NCBI RefSeq assembly: GCF_024721315.2
Contig: NZ_JANFAK020000044.1
Coordinates: 1 to 58,149 of the forward strand
Source of the DNA: Streptomyces sp. Isolate_45
GTDB taxonomy: Bacteria > Actinomycetota > Actinomycetes > Streptomycetales > Streptomycetaceae
DNA: 58,149 nt
Direction of reading: 5' to 3'
Below, one piece after another: positions 42,401-49,832 of this stretch. Within the stretch, counting starts at the first letter, position 1, and every line of letters starts with the position of its first letter. Position numbers and translations under genes: made by a program. A model generated the notes under the pieces. It did no database searches. It was not told the origin of the DNA and worked only from the letters and a program-made list of their open reading frames with translations.

Positions 42401-44017
42401 GGTGCCGACCTCGCGCGCCACGCGGGTCACCTCGTCGGCGAACGCCGACAGCGTGTCGACCATCGTGTTGATCACCCCGGCCAGTGCGGCGACCTCGCCC
42501 TTGGCCTCGACGGTGATCTTCTGCGAGAGGTCGCCGCGCGCGACGGCGGTGGCGACCTGGGCGATGGAACGGACCTGGCCCGTCAGGTTGGACGCCATGA
42601 CGTTGACGTTGTCGGTGAGGTCCTTCCAGGTGCCCGAGACGCCCCGGACGGTGGCCTGACCGCCCAGGTTGCCCTCGGTGCCGACCTCGCGGGCGACGCG
42701 GGTGACCTCGTCGGCGAACGCCGACAGCTGGTCGACCATCGTGTTGATGGTTTCCTTCAGCTCCAGGATCTCGCCGCGCGCGTCGACGCGGATCTTCTGC
42801 GACAGGTCGCCCTGGGCGACCGCGGTGGTGACCTCCGCGATCGAGCGGACCTGCGCCGTCAGGTTGTCGGCCATGAAGTTGACCGAGTCGGTCAGGTCCC
42901 GCCAGGTGCCCGAGACGCCCTTCACGTCGGCCTGACCTCCGAGCCGGCCGTCCGTGCCCACCTCGCGGGCCACGCGGGTGACCTCGTCGGCGAACGCCGA
43001 CAACTGGTCGACCATCGTGTTGATGGTGGTCTTCAGCTCCAGGATCTCGCCGCGCGCGTTCACCCGGACCTTCTGGGACAGGTCGCCCTGTGCCACCGCG
43101 GTGGCCACCTGGGCGATGGAGCGCACCTGCGAGGTCAGGTTCCCGGCCATGAAGTTGACCGAGTCGGTCAGGTCCCGCCAGGTGCCCGAGACGCCCTTCA
43201 CGTCGGCCTGACCGCCGAGGATTCCTTCGGTGCCGACCTCGCGCGCCATGCGGGTGACTTCTCCCGCGAACGCGGACAACTGGTCGACCATCGTGTTGAT
43301 GGTGTTCTTGAGTTCCAGGATCTCGCCGCGGGCGTCGACGGCGATCTTCTGGGACAGGTCGCCCTGGGCCACCGCCGTGGTCACCTGGGCGATGTTGCGG
43401 ACCTGGTCGGTGAGGTTGCCGGCCATGAAGTTGACCGAGTCGGTGAGGTCGCGCCACACCCCGGCGACGCCGGGGACCTCGGCCTGGCCGCCGAGGCGTC
43501 CTTCGCTGCCCACCTCGCGCGCCACGCGGGTGACCTCGTCGGCGAAGGAGGACAGCTGATCGACCATCGTGTTGACGGTGTCCTTCAGCTCCAGGATCTC
43601 TCCCCGGGCCGCGACGTCGATCTTCTGCGACAGGTCGCCGCGCGCCACCGCCGTGGCCACCTGGGCGATGTCCCGCACCTGGGTCGTGAGGTTGCCGGCC
43701 ATGGCGTTCACGGAGTCCGTCAGATCGGCCCACGTACCCGACACCCCGGGCACCACGGCCTGCCCTCCCAACGTTCCCTCCGTGCCGACCTCCCGGGCGA
43801 CGCGCGTCACCTCCGAGGTGAACAGGGACAGTTGATCGACCATTCCGTTGAAGACCGTCGCGATCTCGCCGAGGAGGCCGTCTGCCTCGTCCGGCAGCCG
43901 GGTACCGAAATCACCGTCGCGTACGGCCGTCAGCCCGGCGAGGAGCTGGCGCAGTTCCGGCTCCCCCACCGCCCCCGTCGCCCCGGCACCCGCGCGTGTC
44001 TCCGCCGGCTTGCTCAT
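39452..44017 (-). CDS. Poly-HAMP soluble hybrid histidine kinase
   Basis: The 1521-residue cytosolic sensor has no transmembrane segment. Residues 1-735 are HAMP arrays in which a 92-residue unit (EVTRVAREVG...GGQA...GTWxDLTDSVN) recurs seven times. They are followed by GAF (about 765-910), a coiled coil, HisKA with His964 (NMSHELRTPLNS) and HATPase (LLSNAVKFTE, DTGIGI, GGTGLGLSI). A receiver-like degenerate domain comes next, then a receiver with phospho-accepting Asp1443 (LILMDVMMPELDG). The layout resembles Streptomyces OsaA and fungal group III osmosensors, so osmotic or stress sensing is inferred. The downstream SpoIIE gene lies in the same operon. Confidence 0.92.
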   Translation of the reverse strand: MSKPAETRAGAGATGAVGEPELRQLLAGLTAVRDGDFGTRLPDEADGLLGEIATVFNGMVDQLSLFTSEVTRVAREVGTEGTLGGQAVVPGVSGTWADLTDSVNAMAGNLTTQVRDIAQVATAVARGDLSQKIDVAARGEILELKDTVNTMVDQLSSFADEVTRVAREVGSEGRLGGQAEVPGVAGVWRDLTDSVNFMAGNLTDQVRNIAQVTTAVAQGDLSQKIAVDARGEILELKNTINTMVDQLSAFAGEVTRMAREVGTEGILGGQADVKGVSGTWRDLTDSVNFMAGNLTSQVRSIAQVATAVAQGDLSQKVRVNARGEILELKTTINTMVDQLSAFADEVTRVAREVGTDGRLGGQADVKGVSGTWRDLTDSVNFMADNLTAQVRSIAEVTTAVAQGDLSQKIRVDARGEILELKETINTMVDQLSAFADEVTRVAREVGTEGNLGGQATVRGVSGTWKDLTDNVNVMASNLTGQVRSIAQVATAVARGDLSQKITVEAKGEVAALAGVINTMVDTLSAFADEVTRVAREVGTEGRLGGQARVPNVAGTWKDLTDNVNSMANNLTGQVRNIALVTTAVANGDLSKKIDVDARGEILELKTTINTMVDQLSSFAAEVTRVAREVGSEGRLGGQAEVEGVSGTWKRLTENVNELAGNLTQQVRAIAEVASAVAEGDLTRSITVDASGEVAELKDNINSMVGSLRETTRANQEQDWLKSNLAQISGLMQGHRDLAVVAELVMDELTPLVDASYGAFYLGEEADGQAWLTLIGSYGRPTDSPQRIKHGETLVGQAARSRRILATDNVPPGYLISSGLGAAAPANLIVLPILVEDQVLGVIELASFSPFTPVHRDFLGRLMETVGVNVSTIVANARTDELLGESQRLTGELQARSEQLQVQQDELQRSNAELEEKAALLATQNRDIETKNLEIEQARQELEDRARQLSLASKYKSEFLANMSHELRTPLNSLLILAQLLSQNPSRNLTPKQVEYAGIIHSAGSDLLQLINDILDLSKVEAGKMDINPERVSLKKLLDYVEASFRPLTSQKGLDFDITTATGVPVDLLTDDARLQQILRNLLSNAVKFTERGQVQVRIEPASPTEIPAELARSGSVVAFRVIDTGIGIAEQQLEVIFAAFQQADGTTSRKYGGTGLGLSITREIARLLGGAVTARSVPGEGSTFTLYLPVSRPDLVDRETAVPAPEASDGDPGEQYGDSAPAEDTRHPRRLLVIEQRSNGLLSLVAESAAADLSAGRATTGPAGQAVVVTAVTAADAADVLAQSPFHCVVLELDPDGEAVRFLQDLAGDTALASMPVLAHDNRRMTRAQQEEIALRATTQPLEVLSSLDELRERIALHLSAERPGDALPLVRLDADLAAPEHPVVDTGLAGRSVLVVDDDPRNLYAISGILELHGLQVLHAENGRKGIETLTSTPGIDLILMDVMMPELDGYAATAEIRRMPRYVDLPIISVTAKAMPGDREKSLASGASDYVTKPVDANDLILRLRRWLPSQGTPHAPRG
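42110..43880 (-). repeat. Seven 276-bp coding repeats of the HAMP array
   Basis: Nearly identical blocks recur every 276 bp (anchor GGTGACCTCGTCGGCGAACG or close variants near 42148, 42424, 42700, 42976, 43252, 43528 and 43804). The similarity holds at DNA level, so the array can gain or lose units in frame by recombination. Confidence 0.9.
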
Positions 44018-44405
44018 CCCAGCCCCATCTCAGTCCGCCCTTGGGCCACGCCGCGATCCTCGGGCGGCCCGGGGACAAGTCCACCACATCCCGCGCGGCC
44101 CGCGAAGCACAGGCCCGTCCATGGGGTCGGGCTCCGATCGGACGGCTTCACCAGGTGAACGGCCAGTGCCCCAAATCATCGGCATCGGGGCTCGTTCGGG
44201 ATCGAACGGGGTGGATACACGCGCTGGTACGAGACGTTCCCGAACCTGAGGACCTCTCGCAGCGGACCCGGGTCGCGGGGGCCTTCCCCCCCCTGTGCCA
44301 CGCGACCGGGTCCGGTCGTACCGCGGGCTGCCGCCCGGATTCCGTACGGCACCCGGATACTTCCCCGCCCGCTCGACACGGGACCCGGGGAACCGGCAGG
44401 CCCCC
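44018..44405. other. Upstream region of the kinase operon
   Basis: No gene is recognised. The promoter of the poly-HAMP kinase should lie here. A short inverted repeat CGTTCG-GGAT-CGAACG is present at 44193-44208 and could be an operator. Confidence 0.5.
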
Positions 44406-44428
44406 GGCGGCGCCGCTCCGGCGCCGCC
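44406..44428 (-). terminator. Hairpin terminator after the VOC gene
   Basis: Perfect 10-bp arms GGCGGCGCCG and CGGCGCCGCC enclose a 3-base loop about 95 bases beyond the VOC gene stop. Confidence 0.6.
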
Positions 44429-44524
44429 CCCGGGCTCCGGAGTCCGGCGGCAGCAGCTCGGTGCGTACGACGGCCCGGCCGCAGGCGCCCCACCGACCCC
44501 GACCGGGCGTCGGTCGGCGCCGCG

Positions 44525-45154
44525 TCACGCGGTGAGCGAGGGCGTCGCGGCCTCCTCCCAGGCGAACCCGTCGGGGTCGGTGAAGGCGCCACCCGTGCCC
44601 CCGAGGGCGATCCGGTGCGAACCGGTGCCCTCCGGGGTGACACCGACGTCCTTGGCCAGCGCGCGGCGCCGGTACAGGGCCAGCTTGACGGGACCGTCCC
44701 CGACGGCGAACTCGACGTACATGGGGCCGAAGCTCTTGGCGACGGTCAGGCCCTGGTCGAGGTAGAACCGCTTGCTCGCGGCGATGTCGCGGACGCCCAG
44801 CAGCAGGACGAACGCGTCGAAGTCGCGGGTGGCGGGCCCGGTGTCCTTCTTCGCCGAGGTCGCGACCTTCCAGATGGCGCCGTCCGGGGCCCGCACGACG
44901 CCTCCGTAGCCCCAGAAGGACTTCGTGGCGGGCTTCAGCGAGGTGGCGCCGGCGTCGAGGGCGGCGCCGACGAGGAGGTCGACGTCGGCCGGCTGGGACA
45001 CGGTGAGGGAGAGCGTGTGGCCGCGGAAGCCGGTCGTGGGTGCCTGCGCGGCCCGCAGCCGCAGCCGCGCGTCCAGGCCGAAGGCGGTCGTGTAGAAGTG
45101 CCGGGCGGCCGTGGTGTCGGCCACCTCCAGGGTCACGGTCTCGATGGATGCCAT
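44525..45154 (-). CDS. VOC-family (glyoxalase/dioxygenase-fold) protein, two modules
   Basis: The 209-residue protein contains two beta-alpha-beta-beta-beta modules. The first begins IETVTLEVADTTAARHFYTTAFGLDARL; the second begins LLGVRDIAASKRFYLDQGLTVAKSFG and ends GGAFTDPDGFAWE. VOC proteins bind metals and act as lyases, dioxygenases or resistance proteins; the specificity is unknown. ATG 45154 has TAACGT seven bases upstream. GTG 45160 is an alternative start. Confidence 0.88.
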   Translation of the reverse strand: MASIETVTLEVADTTAARHFYTTAFGLDARLRLRAAQAPTTGFRGHTLSLTVSQPADVDLLVGAALDAGATSLKPATKSFWGYGGVVRAPDGAIWKVATSAKKDTGPATRDFDAFVLLLGVRDIAASKRFYLDQGLTVAKSFGPMYVEFAVGDGPVKLALYRRRALAKDVGVTPEGTGSHRIALGGTGGAFTDPDGFAWEEAATPSLTA

Positions 45155-45230
45155 GCCCACGACGTTAGGCGCCGGGCATCGTCCGGGGCTTCTCGAATCC
45201 TGACCGATCGCCCCGGCCCCTCGCCGGTGT

Positions 45231-46169
45231 TCAGCGGGCGGCCGGCTTCGGCTCGGGCAGGGTCGCGGCCCGGTCGGCGACCAGACGGATCGCCGCGATC
45301 GTGAGGTCGGGGTCGTGGAGCTGGACGTAGTGGTCGCTGCCGGTCGCCAGTAGGTGCGGGGTCTGCGGTCGCAGCCCGACCAGCGCCTGCTGGGCCTTGG
45401 GCCAGGCCGTTTCCAGCTTCGCGAGCAGGGCCTTGTCCATGGTGGCCGGCGCTGCGAAGGGTGCGGTCTTGCTGAGCACCGCGACCGGGACCGGTGGGAG
45501 CGGGCCGCCCCGATCGATGTCGTCGACGCCGGCGTCGATGTCGACCTGTTCGAAGTTCGGGTCGGTGTCGAAGGGCGTGCCGGGGTGGCGCAGGGACGCG
45601 ACGTACGCCGCCCAGTCCGGACCCATCGCCGGCTTCAGACCGGGCCCCAGGGCGTCGACGAGGACCAACCCGCGCGTCCGCTCGGGGTGCTCCTGCGCGT
45701 ACCGCAGGGCGAGCATCCCTCCGAAGGAGTGCCCCACCAGCAGGTACGGGCCCGGTACCCGGCCGGCGCCCAGGACCCGGTCCAGGTCCTGGACCATGTC
45801 GGGCAGCGCCCGGGTTCCCCGTACGGGCGTGCTGCGGGTGGTGAGCGTCGGTGGCTGCGTGTAGCGGATGGTGCCGGGCCGGTCGTACGTGCACACCCGG
45901 GTGAACGCGGCCACGCCGGGCAGCACCGCCGGCGCTTTCGGCACGGGCGGGGTGGTCTCGGTCAGCGACCACGGGTCGGAGGACTCGTGGAGTCCGGACA
46001 GCAGCACGACGGTCGGGCTCCCGGAGCCCGCACACCGCAGGTGGAGGCCGCGCCCGCCACCGATGTCCACCCGCTGTCCGGTGTCCCCGCCGTCGGGCCC
46101 GGGCGTCGCCGCCACCAGGAGCAGGACACCCAGCGCGGCCGCCGACGCACCGCGCGCACGCCATCGCAT
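45231..46169 (-). CDS. Exported alpha/beta hydrolase
   Basis: The 312-residue protein has an N-terminal signal or anchor segment (about residues 8-25). The alpha/beta-hydrolase fold follows with the oxyanion region LLSGLHES, the nucleophile elbow GHSFGG (Ser148), the acid region LVLVDALGPG and the C-terminal histidine in LLATGSDHYVQLHDP. It is likely an extracellular esterase or lipase-like enzyme. GGAGGAGG precedes the ATG. The neighbouring secreted phospholipase A2 on the same strand suggests a local set of extracellular lipid-active enzymes. Confidence 0.88.
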   Translation of the reverse strand: MRWRARGASAAALGVLLLVAATPGPDGGDTGQRVDIGGGRGLHLRCAGSGSPTVVLLSGLHESSDPWSLTETTPPVPKAPAVLPGVAAFTRVCTYDRPGTIRYTQPPTLTTRSTPVRGTRALPDMVQDLDRVLGAGRVPGPYLLVGHSFGGMLALRYAQEHPERTRGLVLVDALGPGLKPAMGPDWAAYVASLRHPGTPFDTDPNFEQVDIDAGVDDIDRGGPLPPVPVAVLSKTAPFAAPATMDKALLAKLETAWPKAQQALVGLRPQTPHLLATGSDHYVQLHDPDLTIAAIRLVADRAATLPEPKPAAR

Positions 46170-46257
46170 GTGCCCATCCTCCTCCGTGCCGCGCCCGGTC
46201 GCCTCCGGGCGTCGGGCGGTGTTCCCGGAGGCGGTCGCGGTGGCTCTGCCGGCCGGG

Positions 46258-46734
46258 TCAGGCGACGGCGCCGTTGTCCACGGCGGCGGTCTTCCCGAAG
46301 ACCTTGACGGCCTGGTAGTAGGTCCAGGCCGTCGAGTCGCACGAGGTGCGCTTCGCTCCCGTGTAGGCGGTACAGACCCGCTTGAGGTCGGCGTGGAAGG
46401 CGTCGTCGAGCCGCGCCTTGTTGGCGCTGAACGATCCTGCCGCCTTGTAGTTGCGGTAACCGAAGTCGTGGCGGGCGCAGGAGGTCTGGAAGGGGAAGCC
46501 GAACGGGTTGTCCGGGGAGGACGAGCAGTAGTCGGTCGACCAGTCGAAGCCGTAGGCGGACCAGTTGCCCTGGTTGGCGCGCGCGGCCACCCAGGAGTTG
46601 TGGCTCGCCGCGCTGGTCTGCGTCCAACCGCTGAGGACCTGTGCCTTGTCCGCGGGGGCGGCGGCGGCCGGGGTGGCCAGGGCGACGACGGCGGCCGCCA
46701 CGGCGGCGGTCACGGCGGTGAGTTGACGACGCAT
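46258..46734 (-). CDS. Secreted prokaryotic phospholipase A2
   Basis: The 158-residue preprotein has a signal peptide (about residues 1-26, ending ATPAAAAP). The mature domain is the compact Streptomyces-type phospholipase A2: CSSSPDNPFGFPFQTSCARH, with the catalytic His89-Asp90 pair and calcium-binding loop residues upstream. Cys70, Cys86, Cys121 and Cys132 can form the two disulfides of the family. It hydrolyses the sn-2 ester of phospholipids outside the cell. GGAGGA precedes the ATG. Confidence 0.93.
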   Translation of the reverse strand: MRRQLTAVTAAVAAAVVALATPAAAAPADKAQVLSGWTQTSAASHNSWVAARANQGNWSAYGFDWSTDYCSSSPDNPFGFPFQTSCARHDFGYRNYKAAGSFSANKARLDDAFHADLKRVCTAYTGAKRTSCDSTAWTYYQAVKVFGKTAAVDNGAVA

Positions 46735-46936
46735 CGGAATCCTCCAGGGACGGTGCGCCGGGAACCCCCCGGCGCGATGCGCACGAGTCTGGAAGCCCCC
46801 GATATCAAGCCCTTACCGCCCGGCTATCCGATGCGGGCACGGCGATGGAGAGCGGGCCGAGCGGCCATCCGGTGGACGGCGGACCGGCGGGGACCGGCGT
46901 ACTCCGCCGGCCCCCTCCGGCAGAGCGTCCGGACGC

Positions 46937-47407
46937 TCAGGTCTGGCACTGCTTCGTGGTCGCGGGGGACCAGCCGCTCCAGGCGGCGCCATCGGCGCGG
47001 GCGTGCACGCGGATCTCGACCTTCACCGGGCCGCACACACGGGTGGTGCTTCCCACTTCGACGGGGCCGATGGACTCGCCCGCCCGGACGTGCGCGCGAC
47101 CGCTGCCGATCTTCTCCCAGTGACCGCCGTCGACCACGCGGAAGTACGCCTCGTAGGTGACGTTCAACGCCTTGGATCCCGTGTTGCGCGCCTTGATGTG
47201 TGCCGTGACGTCCCGCGTGGGGAACCTGCCGGCGGAACCCCGTTGGGCGCTGATGCAGCCGTTGACGGCTACCCGGCCGGTGGACACCCCTCCCCCGCAG
47301 GCGACGGCCGCGGCGTGCGCGTCGGCCGGCAGGGTGAGCAGGGTGAGCGCGGCCGCGCCCAGGATCGTTCCGGTACGCCTCAGGTGCAATGTCCCGTTCC
47401 CGTCCAT
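46937..47407 (-). CDS. Secreted protein of unknown function
   Basis: The 156-residue product has a signal peptide (about residues 8-33, ending HAAA). The mature domain of about 120 residues is probably beta-rich, with four cysteines (VACGG, NGCIS, RVCGP and KQC) suitable for two disulfides. Segments such as ARNTGSKALNVTYEAYFRVV look immunoglobulin-like. ATG 47407 follows AGAGGAAA. It diverges from the ECF sigma operon. Confidence 0.72.
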   Translation of the reverse strand: MDGNGTLHLRRTGTILGAAALTLLTLPADAHAAAVACGGGVSTGRVAVNGCISAQRGSAGRFPTRDVTAHIKARNTGSKALNVTYEAYFRVVDGGHWEKIGSGRAHVRAGESIGPVEVGSTTRVCGPVKVEIRVHARADGAAWSGWSPATTKQCQT

Positions 47408-47555
47408 GAGTCCGTTTCCTCTGAAGAGACCATGGCGCGCTTCGGGGCGTGAAGTGCGGCTACCCGGAGGGTCTTTCACTCAAAGGAGGACAAAGCGCAG
47501 GGCCGTGGATCGGATGGTCGCACTTTCCGCGATGTGACCCGGATCACCTCCGAGG

Positions 47556-47584
47556 GAAAACCCGCCGTCCCCGACGTACGTCTA
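47556..47584 (+). promoter_or_regulatory. ECF-type autoregulatory promoter
   Basis: GAAAAC (47556-47561), 17 bases, then CGTCTA (47579-47584) resembles the GGAAC/CGTC class recognised by ECF sigma factors. It lies six bases before the GTG at 47591, so the sigma gene probably drives its own leaderless transcript. Confidence 0.6.
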
Positions 47585-47590
47585 GCAGGT

Positions 47591-48154
47591 GTGAAACGAG
47601 TGTGGGCGGCAGCGCCGCAAGAACTGGACGAGGAGCATCTCCTGCGGCGGGTGGCCCGGGGCGACCGGGCCGCCTTCGAGGAGTTGTACCGCCGCACGTC
47701 GCCCTGGCTGGCGGTGCGGCTGCGGCGCCGCTGCGACGACCAGCAGATCGTCGCCGAGGTCATGCAGGAGACGTACCTGGCGGTGTGGCGGGCGGCGGGC
47801 TCCTTCTCCGGAAGTCGGACCGGGGGAACGGCCGTCGGCTGGCTGTGGACGATCGCGGCCCGCCGGCTCGTCGACGCGTTCCGGCGCAGGGCCCACCACG
47901 CGGAGCCGCCGCTCGCCTACGCTCCGCTCGCCGCGGCACCCGCGGCCGAGGAGGAGGCACTGGTGGCCACCGTCGGCGGCGACGTCGGTGACGCGCTGCG
48001 GCGCCTGGCGCCGGAACTCAGAGAGGTGTTGCAGGCCATGGTGCTCGACGGACTGTCCGTCCGGGAGACCTCCGTTCTGCTCGGACTGCCCGAGGGAACG
48101 GTCAAGACCCGCGCCCGCCGGGCCAGGATCGCGATGCGGAAGGAGCTGGCATGA
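47591..48154 (+). CDS. ECF-family RNA polymerase sigma factor
   Basis: The 187-residue ECF sigma factor has region 2 (RAAFEELYRRTSPWLAVRLR through VAEVMQETYLAVWRAAGSF) and region 4 (LAPELREVLQAMVLDGLSVR, ETSVLLGLPEGTVKTRARRA). The GTG at 47591 is chosen because the promoter -10 lies six bases before it; the frame opens at 47534 but that part would lie upstream of the transcript. Its stop overlaps the next gene (ATGA), a zinc-finger anti-sigma factor. It is the first gene of a five-gene operon with an ABC exporter. Confidence 0.92.
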   Translation: MKRVWAAAPQELDEEHLLRRVARGDRAAFEELYRRTSPWLAVRLRRRCDDQQIVAEVMQETYLAVWRAAGSFSGSRTGGTAVGWLWTIAARRLVDAFRRRAHHAEPPLAYAPLAAAPAAEEEALVATVGGDVGDALRRLAPELREVLQAMVLDGLSVRETSVLLGLPEGTVKTRARRARIAMRKELA

Positions 48155-48966
48155 ACGGGGAACACGCGTCGGCACGACTCATCGACGGGTACGCCCGCGG
48201 CGACACGAGCCTCCTCGTGGACGAGGTGTGGGCCCTGGAGGCCCACTTGGAGGGCTGCCGGGTCTGCCGCGACCGGCTGTCGGCCGCCGTCACGACGCGG
48301 GCACCCGCCGTGGTCGCGCTGACCGAAGCCGTCTGGTCCGATCTCTCACCCCAACTGGACTCGGTCGTCCCGGCGCCGCCGCGCCGACGCCGGGCACGGC
48401 TGCGGGCGTGGACGACGCCCGCCATGACCCCGTGGTTGGCCATGGTCCTCGCCGTGACCCTGCTCGCACTGCTGCTGGACCTGGCGGGACCCGGCTCCGG
48501 TCAGGTGTCCCTGGTGCTGTTGCTCGCGCCCGTCCTGCCCGTGGGCGGCGTGGCCGCCTCGTGGTCGCGCGGGCTGGATCCCGCGTACGAGCTGACGGCG
48601 TCCACCCCCCGGGCGGGTCTGCAACTGGTGTTGCGGCGCACCGCCTCCGTCCTCGCCGTGGTGATTCCCGCGCTGCTCGCGGGGGGTTGGACGACAGGGT
48701 TGTCGGCCGCGCAATGGCTGCTGCCCTGTCTGGCCTTCACCTCGCTGACCCTGGCCCTCGGCGCGGTGATCGGCGTGACCCGCGCCGCCGTCGCCCTGGT
48801 GGCCGTATGGGTCGCGGTGGTGGTGGCGCCGACCCTGGCCACCAGCCGTACGGCGGTCGCCCTGCAGGCGGACGGGCTGCCGGTGTGGGGTCTGCTCCTC
48901 GCGCTCGGCGTCGTCGTGGTGATCGCCCGCAGGGGCGCGTACACCGGGCCGGGTGAGCGGCGTTGA
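48151..48966 (+). CDS. Membrane-anchored zinc-finger anti-sigma factor
   Basis: The 271-residue protein begins with a ZAS-type domain holding His-X3-Cys-X2-Cys (EAHLEGCRVC, about residues 31-40), which binds and sequesters the cognate ECF sigma. The remainder has about six transmembrane segments (from about residue 92), more than the single helix usual in such proteins. The membrane part may therefore sense a lipid or envelope signal, or contribute to the transporter. It overlaps the sigma gene by four bases. Confidence 0.88.
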   Translation: MNGEHASARLIDGYARGDTSLLVDEVWALEAHLEGCRVCRDRLSAAVTTRAPAVVALTEAVWSDLSPQLDSVVPAPPRRRRARLRAWTTPAMTPWLAMVLAVTLLALLLDLAGPGSGQVSLVLLLAPVLPVGGVAASWSRGLDPAYELTASTPRAGLQLVLRRTASVLAVVIPALLAGGWTTGLSAAQWLLPCLAFTSLTLALGAVIGVTRAAVALVAVWVAVVVAPTLATSRTAVALQADGLPVWGLLLALGVVVVIARRGAYTGPGERR

Positions 48967-49025
48967 GCCCGCGGACCGCTCCGGAACTCCCCCGAACCAC
49001 CCCACGAGACAAGAGGAAGCGCACG

Positions 49026-49832
49026 ATGCCCGCAATGAGCAGGGACGACATCGCCCCCACGGCCTACGCCTGGGAGATCCGGGCGACCGCATTGAAGGTC
49101 AGGGTCGGTCGGAACCGGATGGCCGTCGACGGGCTCGACCTGTCGCTGGGTACCGGGGTACACGGCCTCCTCGGTCCCAACGGTGCGGGGAAGACCACCC
49201 TCATCCGGGCGCTGGCCACCGTGCTGCGCCCCGCCGGGGGTGAGCTGGAGCTGCTCGGGGAGTCCGTTGGCGGGCGGGGCGAGTTCCGTGCGCTGCGCCG
49301 CCGGATCGGCTACCTGCCGCAGGAGTTCGGCTACTACAAGCGTTTCACCGTACGCGAGTTCGTCGAGTACATGGCGTGGCTGAAGGAGGTGCCCACGGCC
49401 GACATCCCGGCCGCGGTGCAGCGTGCCGTGGAGCGGGTCGGCCTGGCCGACCGCGCGGACGAGCGGATGAAGACCCTGTCGGGCGGGATGGTGCGGCGGG
49501 CCGGCATCGCCCAGGCCATCGTCAACGACCCGTCGATCCTGCTGCTGGACGAGCCGACGGTCGGCCTGGACCCGGCGCAGCGGCTGCGCCTGCGCGAACT
49601 GCTCCAGGAGTTGGGGACGGACGCCTGCGTGGTCGTCTCGACCCATCTGGTGGAGGACGTGGCCGCGGCCTGCACGGACGTGGTGCTGTTCGCCGAGGGG
49701 CGGCTGGTCTTCCAGGGCACTCCGGGCGAACTCGCCGCGGCGGGCGGCCCGGAACACGTGGGCGACAGCCCGTTGGAACGCGGCTACTCGGCTCTGCTGG
49801 TCGACCCGGTGCGCACGAGGGGTGCCTGGTGA
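49026..49832 (+). CDS. ABC transporter ATP-binding subunit
   Basis: This 268-residue ABC ATPase has Walker A GPNGAGKTT (50-58), a Q-loop in GYLPQEFGYY, the signature LSGGM, Walker B LLLDEPTVGLDP and the H-loop in VVSTHLVEDV. It is of the exporter type related to multidrug, lantibiotic and lipid exporters. ATG 49026 has GAGGAAG nearby; the open frame to 48963 overlaps the anti-sigma stop without homology. It overlaps the permease gene by four bases. Confidence 0.95.
   Translation: MPAMSRDDIAPTAYAWEIRATALKVRVGRNRMAVDGLDLSLGTGVHGLLGPNGAGKTTLIRALATVLRPAGGELELLGESVGGRGEFRALRRRIGYLPQEFGYYKRFTVREFVEYMAWLKEVPTADIPAAVQRAVERVGLADRADERMKTLSGGMVRRAGIAQAIVNDPSILLLDEPTVGLDPAQRLRLRELLQELGTDACVVVSTHLVEDVAAACTDVVLFAEGRLVFQGTPGELAAAGGPEHVGDSPLERGYSALLVDPVRTRGAW

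Noticed and set aside
40058..44158. 1366-codon open frame on the plus strand opposite the poly-HAMP kinase
   Set aside because: It is the antisense shadow of the kinase repeats: composition is Gly/Asp/Val/Leu low complexity with no domain, while the minus strand has clear HAMP, HisKA, HATPase and receiver motifs.
47471..47534. AAGGAGG ribosome binding site with a tiny ORF before the ECF operon
   Set aside because: The only frame after it is about ten codons and ends before the sigma promoter; probably incidental.
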